NCBI GenBank assembly: GCA_027579435.1
Contig: JANBPK010000738.1
Span: 1-64,000 of the forward strand
Reading direction: 5' to 3'
Source of the DNA: Candolleomyces eurysporus
Lineage: Eukaryota; Basidiomycota; Agaricomycetes; Agaricales; Psathyrellaceae
Length of the DNA stretch: 64,000 nucleotides
The position numbers and the translations under genes were made by a program. Of this stretch, positions 36,216-46,354 are shown in pieces (within the stretch, counting starts at the first letter, position 1; the number at the start of each line of letters is the position of its first letter). Below the pieces are notes generated by a model, which was not told where the DNA came from, searched no databases, and saw only the letters and a list, made by a program, of their open reading frames with translations.

Positions 36216-39200
36216 TCATGGCCTCCACACAGATGCACGAGAGCCGGACGAATGTACCGGTGGGAGGTTGCGAGGGCGTGATGTCGATTTCGAAGGTGTG
36301 GCTGGTCGTAAAAGGGGAGGCTCAACCTCGGCTCGTCTCATGAATTGCAGAGCTGTAAGAGGGGAAGAACCTTTCAAAGACGGGGATGCTGACCGCATGG
36401 ATCGCGGACTAAGGCTGTTAGGGCTCGATAAAGCGAATGAGGGAACAAATGGACCAGTAGGTTCCGGTGTTTTGGGAAGAGGAGGAATGTCCGTCCCATC
36501 GGTGGCAGGTTCGGGTTGCTCTAACAAAGTGGCAGAGCTGATCCACTTTTCTTCCCTGGGCCTGCCAGGGGACTGGGGGTCGGGAAGGAGGCGGAAACTC
36601 TCGGCGAAATGGTCTTGTATGAATCTATCACAATCGTAAGCAAAAATTATAGCAAGGGAAAATGATACGAATATGACTAACCTAGACAACTCCGTCCAAC
36701 CTCCTCCCACTCTAACCATAACCGTCTGGGAGCGTAGAATACGACAGAAACACAACTTGGCGTCCTGGTTTCCAATCCAGTATTTCCCACTCTGATCTCT
36801 CCACGTCTCTGCCACTCCCTCTACATTGATACCGACCGGGAGACTGTTGACAACGTCCCCTACGGCAACATCCAGCTTGCTCTTGGGGTCTGCAATGTAT
36901 TTCTTGCGAGGTTGCACTCCAGGTTTCTTCGGAGTCATTGGCCTAGGTAACATCCCTGAAAGCGAATTCCTGGGTGCACGAGCCCACGTCGATCCTGAAG
37001 TAGTAGTTGTGCGAGGAGGTGGAGGAGCAGCGGAGGACCGTGAGGCCTCTGACACGCTTGTTGAATGGTTCCGACGGGATAGTGACTTTGGAGTTGCCGA
37101 TGTCCCACCTGGCGTCCCAGCTGTCGCGCGAGGCGTCCGACCAGAGGTCACGCTAGATATGCTTGTGACGCTATTGGTCCTTTGGCGAGAGGCGAACGTC
37201 GATCCCATCACCGACGGATTGAAAGGTGGAGGTGGAGGTGCGGGTGCAGGTACAGGTCCAGGTCCAGAGACTGACCTAGTTGATGATATGGACATTCGGC
37301 TTGATGAGCGTCGAGATTCACCAGAGACGGCACGACGGGTCGGCTTGGATGGCATTGGCGGCGCTAGCTTGCCACCTTTGACATTGACCGATGAAATCGA
37401 CAGGTTGGAGTAGGAAGTCCGCTTCTTTGCAGTCAATCCGCGGCGGGAAAGCACAGAGATGGAAGACGTGCTGCTCTCCATACCAGAGCTGAGATAGGAG
37501 CTGGTAGAACTGACCGGGCGCGATTTTCCGCCACCAATGCGATCGCTCGCCATCTCCTCAAGTTCGATCCAGGTTTGGTGAATTCGAGAACGCTCTGAAA
37601 TGGCCCTTCCGTCATTGGAGATTGTTTCGAAGGCGGCCTGCATGTCATCGATGACCGACTTTGTGAAGGTGACCCGAGACGACAGTTGTTCTTCAGGGGG
37701 GGACCTCATCATCGCTGGTGTGGAGATTCGAAACAGCCAATGGCAAAGAAGGGTAGCTGTCGATATGCTCCAAGAGATCGCTGAGAACGGTATCACATTT
37801 CGAGACGCTTTCGCCTAAAGTCACGAGCTTATCGATGTCGTTCAAAAGTTGCTCGGACCTCGTCAGTTCCGACCTGAAGGATCGCAACTCTGTGCTGATG
37901 GACACGTTCTCCGAGGATTCAGGGAGCTCAGACGCGTCTTTTGCAAGTATGGTGAATTTCTGTCGGAGCGAGGAGACTAAATCTTTTCCCGGCAGTTTTG
38001 ATGTCTTCTGGTTCTTGCCTGGTCGAGCCAGTTCATTGATGCAGAGAGACCGCAGGCGTTTTCGAAGATCCAGGATCAGGGATTGAAGCTGACGATCGTG
38101 CTGAGTTGTCGATGTTGGGTTCTTGGATGGGCCAGCAACTCCGAAGACATCTTGGAGTAAATCAGCATCTGATTCTGCGACAAGGATGTGTTACTCACCG
38201 TCTTGAACAACGGGAACGCTGTTCTTACGCTCCGCCTGTTTCTGCTTCTGTTGCTGTTCGAGACGCTCCCGTTCAGAAAGAACTTTCCGGTGTTCGCCTT
38301 TCACAAACTCCAACTCCTTTTCCAGCCGGGTTTTCTCCTCTACAGCAGCCTTCACACGAGCAGCTTCTGCTTGAACGAGTTCTTCACGAACTTGCTGCTC
38401 GGCCAAAAGGCGTAGTCTGGCCTCTGCTTCCAGNCTGAGTTTTCTCTTGTTGAGACCTTTCTAAAGCTAGCCTTTCTTTCTCTTTCTGCAGACGACGTTC
38501 TTCGGCAAGCTCCGCCTCCGTTCTATGCAGTTTAGCCTCCATCTCCCGACGCTCGTTCAACAGACGAGCCTTTTCAGCCTCAGTCTGGGCGATACGAGCT
38601 CGGGCTTCCTGCTCTTGAGCGGCCTTAGCTTTGGCTTCTTCCTCCCTCCTTCTCCGTTCCTCCTCTTCACGCTGCTCTTTCTCACGACGCTCCCGTTCGG
38701 CCTCTTCCTCTCGCCGCCTCCTCTCTTCCTCCTCCTTACGACGCTGCTCAGCCTGCTCTTCTTCTTCCTTCCGCCTCCGCTCCTCTCTGAGCCGCTCTTC
38801 CTCTTCCTTCCTTTGCCTTTCAGCCTCTTCAGCGGCACGACGCGCCTCCTCTTCACGTTGCCTCTCTTCCTCTGCTCGACGTTGCTCCTCCAGCCTTTGG
38901 ATTTCAGCTTGCCTCTTGGATGTAAGCGCGCTCTTCAAACCGCTGATTTCCTTCACCCAAGACCTGAACCGAGATTCTGCCTCGTCTACGGACCTGACTC
39001 TCGACGTATACAAAGACTGCCGAACAGAAGGCTCCAATCCATGCGCGGAACCCTCAATCTGGCGCAAAAGATCCCGTATCGGAGAGAACGACCGCGTGAT
39101 GCGGGGACGGGCCTCGTTGAGAATTTGATCCAACCTGGAATCGAGATCGTCGATATGTTGAATAAGGGATCCCTGAGGGACGCTATTCAATGAGTCGAAG

Positions 39201-42003
39201 GAACCGACAAGACCCTGAAGATCCCCGTTGGCCTGCTGAATTGATGCTGCAACATCTGCAACGGAGCTGTCCACCTTCTTGGCCAAATGGGCGATCTCCA
39301 GCTTGCGGGAGGCCTTCGCAACGGATTCGAGGACGCCATTGAGCTGCATCGCGTAGGTGTTCGAGTCTGATCGCACTGCTGCGTCCAATTTCGTCAAGTC
39401 GAGGGGGAGGTGGGTAAGTGGGTCCTCTAATTCGTCATCGGATTTGCCACTAGAGGAACGACGTTGGAAGGTGGAACGAGCTGGCGAGACGGTGGTATGC
39501 TTTGAAACAAACGGGACGCGCGAAGGGAGGCCACTGACAAATTCTGCTACTGCGTCTTGGATGGAACGTAGCTCCAAGCTGGCTGACTCCTCTTCCGATT
39601 TGACGTCGGAAATCGACTCGTCGTGACCCAAAACATTTTCTGTGAGGGATGAGATCCTGGCCTTGACATCCTCGATTCGGACCAAAAACGCCATATAGTC
39701 ATCTCGTACACTCTCCATGGTCCGGTTTTGCTGCTGAATGGCCTTCAGAATTTCGCTCATTCGAAGAAGGCCATCGAAGAACATCCGAACGGACTTGGCC
39801 TTGTTGGAAAGGCAATCGTTCAACGGTTTCTCCAATGTCGGGCTCAGCGTCTGGAGCGGCGTGTCGATGGTTTGGGCAAGATTTTCCCCAACGCTTTGGA
39901 GGTCTGCATCGACGGTGGAGGAGATGGGAGTAACAGGAGCGAGTTCAACGACAGGGCTGTCGGGTGTAGGCGGCGCTCCTGTGCCGATCGCTTCTTGTTT
40001 CCAGCAATCGCGTTCCATTTGCGCGGCGATGTCCTGCTGCACATATTGCAACTCCTTTATATTGGCATTCATAGCGGTCCAAATTTGTCGGGCTTCCCGC
40101 AGACGTGTCACCCGTTCGCAGGTCAAGTCTAAAAGTTGCTTGCATTGGTCTTTGACACTGACCAGCTGCTTCATGACCTCTATTGCATCGGCTTTGAAAA
40201 TGGGATCGACGGATTCTCCGCTGAGGGGATAAAAGGCCAAATGGGATTCTTTAACAAGCTGGTCTGCTTTCGTCAATAGGTCGGATGCTTCTGACTGGAT
40301 GGATGGAAGTAGCGCAAGAAACACCGAGTGGCGACTGGGCTCGAGGCAAGCATCCGACATGAGGTCTGGAGGTGATCCATCGTCGTTTTCCCCGGTGACG
40401 CCTTCAGTGAGTTTCTGAATGATGGAATTGAAAGATTCGGAAAGGGTTTTCGCGTTGGCAACAATGGTCTCGACCCTATCGATCGCCTCCCAAGCTTCAC
40501 GGTACTCCTTGGCAGCCCTTTCAACCTTCTGGACAAGCTCGGTCGCCGTTGCAATCTCTCCACCAAGTAATTTCGCGAGTGATTCGTTGGCTTCTCGTTG
40601 CTGGGGGAATAAATGGTGCTCTGGCTTCGGGAAGGTGCTGATTCGTGCTGCTGGATTGCCCCGAACAGACAGCCTTTTGAGGAGTGTCTCCACTTGAGAC
40701 ATGAAAGTCGCGCTCTGCCGGGACGTCGGATGATACATGTTGGCAGTTTGAATCTCCTCGAACAGGTCCTTGGCCGATATTTGGTCCTTCATGGTTTCAA
40801 CGTATATCTCATCGGCCCTAGAGGAGCAGAGTTAACCATGAGTAACGGAGTATTCAAGGAAAGGACGTACTTCCGCCATTGCATGACAAGACTCAATACA
40901 AATTTCCCGACGTTCTCCATCTGGTTGATTCCCTTATCTTCAAGACGATCCTGTTCGTCAAGCAAGACGTCTGGAACTGGACGCCTGCTGTGATCAATGA
41001 GTTTGTCGAGTAGCCTTCCAGCAGTGGTGACCCGGTTATGACTGAGATTGGTAACGCGAGCCCCAAATTGGGCTGCGTCTCGCGAAAGAAGTTCTGCCAA
41101 CTTGAAACGGGCGTTGCGTGAATACATGGGGTTGTTGATGGAAGACTCCGATGCGACGGAGGCTAGAGACGTAACGGAACCCCGCCGGGTGAGGATGGGT
41201 GAATCTTCAACCTTGGTTGCGGCCGTCTCGTATATCGAAGGCGACCACCGTGCGCGAGAGGAAATGAATGTTTCCAGGTCTTCAAGGAGTTTTCTGCGCT
41301 CCTTCCACGATGCACTCCGGTTTTCCTCCCAGTCTAACCGGATCCCGAGAAGGTCGAGGTTGTCTGAACGGTCGCGAAGGAGGTGAAGTAGTTTGTCGAG
41401 TGCGTAGATTGTTGTTAGAGTCAATTCAATCAAGTCCGTATCCTCCGGGGACAAATTCCGTTGAGTTGCAGCTATGGATGGAAAAGGTGAGCGGGACAAA
41501 GGGCGGACAGGAGGGAGGGTAGGTACCTTTCGTGAGTTTCCTGAGCTTTGTGAGTTCGCCCTGGTCGAAAATCTCCGTCTCCTTCTCGATAGTATCGTGT
41601 TCTGCAGTCCATTGTCGAAGATTCTCGCGAGTGGGGAGACCAGGGATGTCTTCAGCGGACTCGCGTAACGCGTCGAGGCCCCAAAAAACCTCGATTGGAG
41701 GCAGTTTTTCTAAGAACTACGGAGCGTCAGCATTGCTGTTCTATGTGAAAGAGAGAGATAAGGAAGCACCTTGATCTTCTCCTCGATCCATGCCTTCCTT
41801 TCGCTGAACGTCTGCAATTCAATTACCTCATGCGACTCGAGAGCTTGTTCTTCGGGATCACCACCGCCCGCTTCCTGCTTGCTGGTCGAAGGGCCGTGAT
41901 CTGTGGTCGTTGACTCGGGGTTTCCACTTTCTTGGATAGGCTGTGGAGGGATTTGTTTGAGGCTGCCGCCCCCCTCTGGAGGAACGGTGGGGCCGTCCGA
42001 CAT
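36216..42003 (-). CDS. Giant coiled-coil GAR-domain cytoskeletal protein, Kar9-like
   Basis: Close to 1,850 residues. It starts MSDGPTVPPEGGGS. The N-terminal part (FLEKLPPIEVFWGLDALRES, LTLTTIYALDKLLHLLRDR, GIRLDWEENRSASWKERRK) resembles the Kar9 family, cortical proteins that link microtubules to actin transport. A long helical region follows to about 38.2 kb. It includes roughly 130 residues of Arg/Glu/Lys-only sequence (about 38.93-38.55 kb), likely a single alpha helix. The C-terminal third is Ser/Pro-rich and carries a GAS2-related (GAR) microtubule-binding domain: VGINVEGVAETWRDQSGKYW, then VMVRVGGGWTELS spliced to RFIQDHFAE. Two +1 errors break it as written: the N at 38434 and a G7 run at 37696-37702. 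With both corrected the frame is continuous. Kar9 assignment is tentative; GAR is clear. Confidence 0.8.
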
Positions 42004-42285
42004 CTTCCAGGCGAATGAGAGGTGAAAGGTTATTGGGGTTTTTACGTTTTCGGGGCAATGGGTGGGGAGGAAGACGGTATGCTCAGCATAGTCCGCTAAA
42101 GAGCCTAACCGGACAAGGCGAACATGCGACAGGCAATGAGGTAGGAGGTGCCAACACGTGTGAAGAACAAACTTGTAAATTGACAACCAACGCTCCCATC
42201 AATTCCGGCGGGCCCTGTATACAACATCTCTATCATCTCACAGCTACTATACTACGTCACAACGAAGGTCACTACCACTCTTTGT

Positions 42286-42952
42286 TCATGCTTGCTTCTT
42301 ATCTGGATTCTGTTGTAGTCGGGAAGCGGCAGAACGGAGTTGGGTCACGGCCTCGGAAGGTCTCTCCGGACGACCGAGGTTGGCGAATTTAAACGGATTC
42401 GCACCAATCTCCTCCATGAACGTAGCAATATTGCTGAGGGACTGGCCAACGTCCCGGAACGCCTTGGAATGCGACGACCTGACACCCGTTGTCAGCCTCC
42501 ACTAGAATATTAAACTGGGGTTCAAAACTTCTTCACCTCGAGGCGTCGACCTGTCTCTCCAAGGCAACGACATATTCCTGGACGGCCTTCTGTCCTCGTA
42601 CACCATCCGTTTGGAATTTGCTAAACCCAGCCTTCAATTCACCGATAGCAGCGTGCATCTCGTCGGCTTGTGAAGCTCGAAATGCTTGCTCAGCCTTGAT
42701 CTTGTCCAATTCCAGTGCCTTGACCTTCAATTCTCGTCGGAGAGCCTTCGTAACGCTCTCCATGTCCTTTACGTGGCCCTGCAGACGCGATACCTGCCTG
42801 CGAGCAATGAAATACGGGATGACTGTTAGAGGGAGAAGGATCCCTGCAACGAAGGCAAAATGAATCGACGCTGGATACTGCCTCTTTTCCAGTGTCTGTG
42901 GTCGCGTTGCCGAATGATGGACCTTCGTTCGTTCTGGTTGGACAGACATCAT
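42286..42952 (-). CDS. Single-pass membrane coiled-coil protein, copy 1
   Basis: Two exons, about 197 residues, function unknown. It starts MMSVQPERTKVHHSAT (or at the second ATG). One transmembrane helix, IHFAFVAGILLPLTVIPYFI, is followed by ARRQ and a long coiled coil (ELKVKALELDKIKAEQAF). The intron near 42536-42479 joins QVDASR to SSHSKAFRDVGQSLSNI. The conserved C-terminus contains GANPFKFANLG and ends QQNPDKKQA. The topology resembles small mitochondrial or ER tethering proteins, but this is inference. A paralogue with the same exon structure lies at 44320-44983. Both keep the whole frame and the conserved tail, so both are likely functional. Confidence 0.8.
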
Positions 42953-43489
42953 ATGGACAGGGTATGCGATAGCGATTTGTATGTAGTTTCAGGAATGAGA
43001 CGCAATGATATGGTAGATAGGTGGGTAATAACGGCAGAAGGGAGAAGGTGATATGAAGGACGAAACAAATCCAGAACGGTCGCATGACCTCACGGCTTGG
43101 GACACATGTACGGTCAATGTCACGGGGGAAAGAGCACTGTACCAAGAAGGCAGCCTCAAGGGTGCCTCATGCCAGCCTGGCGGGGATTGGCACTCTGAGC
43201 TGATACCAACGCAACGGACGATAAAACATGTACACGGATGGCGGTGTACACTGCACCTATATTTGTGACTAGATGAAGGGGAGAAAGGTCGAATGAATTC
43301 GGATTTCATCATTCAGCTGAGGCGGAGATTAGATAGTAGCTACTGCTAAGATGCACATAGATGAGAAGCCAACAATGACAACAAAGCGTGAAAGCCCTAA
43401 AAGAATACAAATAAAGAGGTATATCTAAGCGAAAACAAGGTATAATCATAATCTGGCGGAGCGAGCGAGAACGAAAGCATAGGGTATCA
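42953..43489. other. Spacer of duplication copy 1
   Basis: Gene-free 540 bases that match the two ends of the longer copy-2 spacer (for example GGCAGCCTCAAGG and CAACGCAACGGACGAT appear in both). No coding content is seen. Confidence 0.6.
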
Positions 43490-44215
43490 TCATAAGTTAC
43501 TGAAGATATGCCACCACCTGCGTTTCTTCGTCTTTGCGGGTTTCGCTTGGGCTTGCGAGGTATTGGCTTTCTGAGAGCCAATGGCAGGCTGTTGAGACAG
43601 GAGTTGAGCTTGCAGTTGCTTCGTCAGGATTTCTCCCTTCGGATCTGCAATACTCGGCGTTCAGTCTTGACTTGGAGATTTGGACGCCCGCTTCGATTTG
43701 GGGGACGGTTTCTGCTTGGGTATTCTGATGAAATAGCATGGTCAATAATCAGCTCTGCCGCACAGAACTTCAAAAGAGCCCACTAGTCGACAAAAAGAAC
43801 ATAGTCCTTCTCTGGCCTTAGACCCTTCTTCACAACGCTGAGCTCTTTCTGCAGCTGCAGCATCAACCTGACATTAACAGGCACCAGAAAATTCCTTCTC
43901 CAAATGGCGACGCTATTCCAGGGAGCGATGCAAGATATACGAAGACAACAACGATCTGGCCTACTTCGTAGAATGCAACCGATTGTTGCAAGGTTTAATA
44001 CATCGTGTTCCGGAACATGTCGAAAGCCACCCAGTCGACTCCAGATTATCTGGCAGCCTGAGTGCTGCATTGGTAAACAGTGCGCCTCGTTCCCCAGACT
44101 GCACAAACCCGTGAAGCTAAAGCAGGGTCAGTAAACAGCAAGAAAAAGACAAGCCAGAAGCACACACACTCCAAGAACACCAAGTCCATAAGCCACTGTC
44201 TGGATCCAAATCATC
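43490..44215 (-). pseudogene. Truncated pseudogene of the WG/GW-rich gene
   Basis: This is the 3' end of the gene at 46355-49584, cut off by the duplication breakpoint near 44216, so it has no 5' end. Matching blocks include FVQSGERGALFTNAA, DWVAFDM, QSVAFY and LSVVKKGLRPEKDYV. It has several lesions: frame breaks after RLPDN, a stop where the parent reads TMDKT (GATAAA changed to TATTAA), a stop that also removes the splice donor after FVD (GAG to TAG), and a stop (CGA to TGA) in the last exon. The last-exon ending RRWWHIFSN is still readable. No promoter is expected beyond the gene A copy-2 3' end. Confidence 0.85.
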
Positions 44216-44319
44216 ATTGCTCTCCCATGATCAATTCCGGCGGGGCCTGTAGAATTATTGTATAATGTTGAACATCTCCCTATCACAGCTACTACGTCAT
44301 AACGAAGGTCAGTCCTCGC

Positions 44320-44983
44320 TCATGCTTGTTTCTTATCTGGATTCTGTTGTAGTCTGGAAGCAGCTGAACGAAGTTGGCTCGCGGCCTCGGAACTTTTCTC
44401 CCGGCGACCTAGGTTGGCAAACTTGAACGGATTCGCCCCCATCTCCTCCACGAACGTAGCAATATTGCTGAGGGACTGGCCAACATCCCGGAGCGCGTTG
44501 GATTGCGACAATCTACGACCTGTTGTCAGCCTCCATGACGATATAGAAAACGAGCCCGAAGCTTCTTCACCTCGAGGCATCGACCTGTCTCTCCAAGGCG
44601 ACAAGATACTCCTGGAAGGCCTTCTGTCCTTGTGCGGCATCCGTTTGGAATTTACTAAACCCAGCCTTCAATTCTTTGACAGCACCATGCATCTCGTCGG
44701 TTTGTGAAGCTCGAAATGCTTGCTCAGCCTTGATCTTGTCCAGTTCCAGTGCTGTGACCTTCAATTCTTGTTGGAGAGCTTTCATAGCGGTCTCCGTCTC
44801 CCTTAGGCGGCCCTGCAGAGACGACCCCTGCCTGCGAGCAATGAAATACGGGATGATTGTCAAAGGGAGAAGGATTCCTGCAACGAACGCAAAATGAATC
44901 GAAGCTGGATACTGGCTCTTTTCTGGTATTTGCGGTCGCGTTGCCGAAAGATGGGCCTTCGTCCCTTCTGGTTGAACAGACAT
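44320..44983 (-). CDS. Single-pass membrane coiled-coil protein, copy 2
   Basis: Paralogue of 42286-42952, about 195 residues. It starts MSVQPEGTKAHLSATRP, then carries the same helix (IHFAFVAGILLPLTIIPYFI) and coiled coil (ALELDKIKAEQAFRASQ). The first exon ends QVDASR; the intron is GTGAAG to GTCGTAG, with the acceptor ten bases into what copy 1 uses as coding sequence, because the upstream CAG would give an immediate TAG. Exon 2 reads RLSQSNALRDVGQSLSNI, then ANPFKFANLG and the same end, QQNPDKKQA. Differences from copy 1 are mostly in the N-terminus and the coiled coil. Function unknown; see copy 1. Confidence 0.8.
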
Positions 44984-46354
44984 AATATAGACTAGGAATG
45001 CGATAGCAATTGGTGTGAAGTGTCAGGAATAAGACGCAATTGATGGTGGAGGGGTAGGCAGAAGGCAGAAGGTGGTATCTATCTTATTGAGACAAAACAG
45101 AGGGGAAAAACGTTAAAAGCGTTGGCACTCCGAAAGCGCCTGAGCTGGATTAGGGATTAGGTAAGGCACACGCACACGTCGCGGCGCGCTCTCGCGGCAT
45201 CCGAGGTTTGCTGACGTGATGGAAATCTGTCTGCGTAGACAAAGTATATACTGGCCTGAAGGATGTAAGATAAGAGGAATCGCTAGGTAAAAACTGTCTG
45301 CACCACCATGATGCAACCTCCTCGCAATGTTCTGCCATTCTCTTTCTCCAAATTAATTTTACTCACGCAATATCACTTTAGGGGAATTGGGAACCACACT
45401 TCATTCAAAGTTTTAATTCATTAGTTGTAGAGATGCTAGGCGGCGGGCTTGCCCAGAAGTTAAACAAATGAAAGGCAGTGAGTGTACCAAGGTGCAAGGG
45501 GTACTTGACTTATTTGATAAATGTACAGGTCTGTGCAGGGCCTGTGGAAACATAAACGGGTACTTACTGACACGAAAGGCGATACACATGAACTCAATCT
45601 TGGGTGTCACACCGCCGTGAAAACATTCGAAATCTGGTAAGCATATCTGTGACACCGGGACGGGCGTTAATTCTGCACCGACTACAAAGATCATTGTACA
45701 TTTAGAGGGTCTATTACAGTATTGCCATTTAATTGTTTGTACACATCAAATTAAGGAGCAGGGGTTTGGGGCAGTGCGCAGAGGCCCCAACAAGCCGATG
45801 TCCATGCTGAAGTAGGCCATGCGAGCGTGTCCATGACACGAGTTAGTGGACCTGTACGGTAGATAGGTAGGTAGTGACGGCGGAAGGCGGTATGAATATT
45901 GAAACGAGTTCAGCACGGTCCCATGACCTCATCGCAGGGCACATTTATGGTCAATGTCAGGGGAAGAGGGTATTCATCAGCACTGGGTTGAGAAGGCAGC
46001 CTCAAGGGCGCCTCATGTCAGCCTGATGGGGGATTGGCACTGTCTCATGCCAACGCAACGGACGATAAAACAGGGGAATGTACGGATGGCGGTGTGGCAC
46101 ACTGCACCTGTATTTACGAACCTAGATGAAGTGGGAAAAGGTCAAATAAGTTCGGATTTCATCATTCAGCTATTCAGCCGAGGCGGAGATTAGATAGTAG
46201 CTACTGCTAAGATAGTTGCATATAGGTGAGAAGCCAGGAATGACAACAAAGCGTGAAAGCCCTAAAAGAATACAAATAAAGAGGTATATCTAAACGAAAA
46301 CAAGGTATAATCATAATCTAGCAGAGCGAGCGAGAACGAAAGCATAGGGTATCA
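44984..46354. other. Spacer of duplication copy 2 with about 800-base insertion
   Basis: The first about 80 and last about 480 bases match the copy-1 spacer. Between them, about 45065-45860, lies sequence absent from copy 1. A block like GGTAGATAGGTAGGTAGTGACGGCGGAAGGCGGT occurs in degenerate form on both sides of the insert, which looks like a target-site or template-switch duplication. No open frame in it shows a known domain. Confidence 0.55.

Larger units (their letters stand above)
42187..44216. repeat. Tandem duplication, copy 1
   Basis: Left copy of a segmental duplication. It contains an intact coiled-coil gene (42286-42952), a spacer, and the 3' part of a WG/GW-rich gene. Homology to copy 2 begins at CCATCAATTCCGGCGGG-like sequence near 42190 and ends near 44216, inside the downstream gene, where copy 2 starts directly. 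Divergence between the copies (point changes, a 30-base in-frame deletion, a nonsense codon) shows the event is not recent. Confidence 0.85.

Noticed and set aside
38525..39193. Long plus-strand frames rich in Leu, Ser and Phe
   Set aside because: They are antisense shadows of the Glu/Arg-rich helix of the GAR gene.
45148..45160. GATTAGGGATTAGG, telomere-like
   Set aside because: Only two imperfect units, so not a telomere tract.
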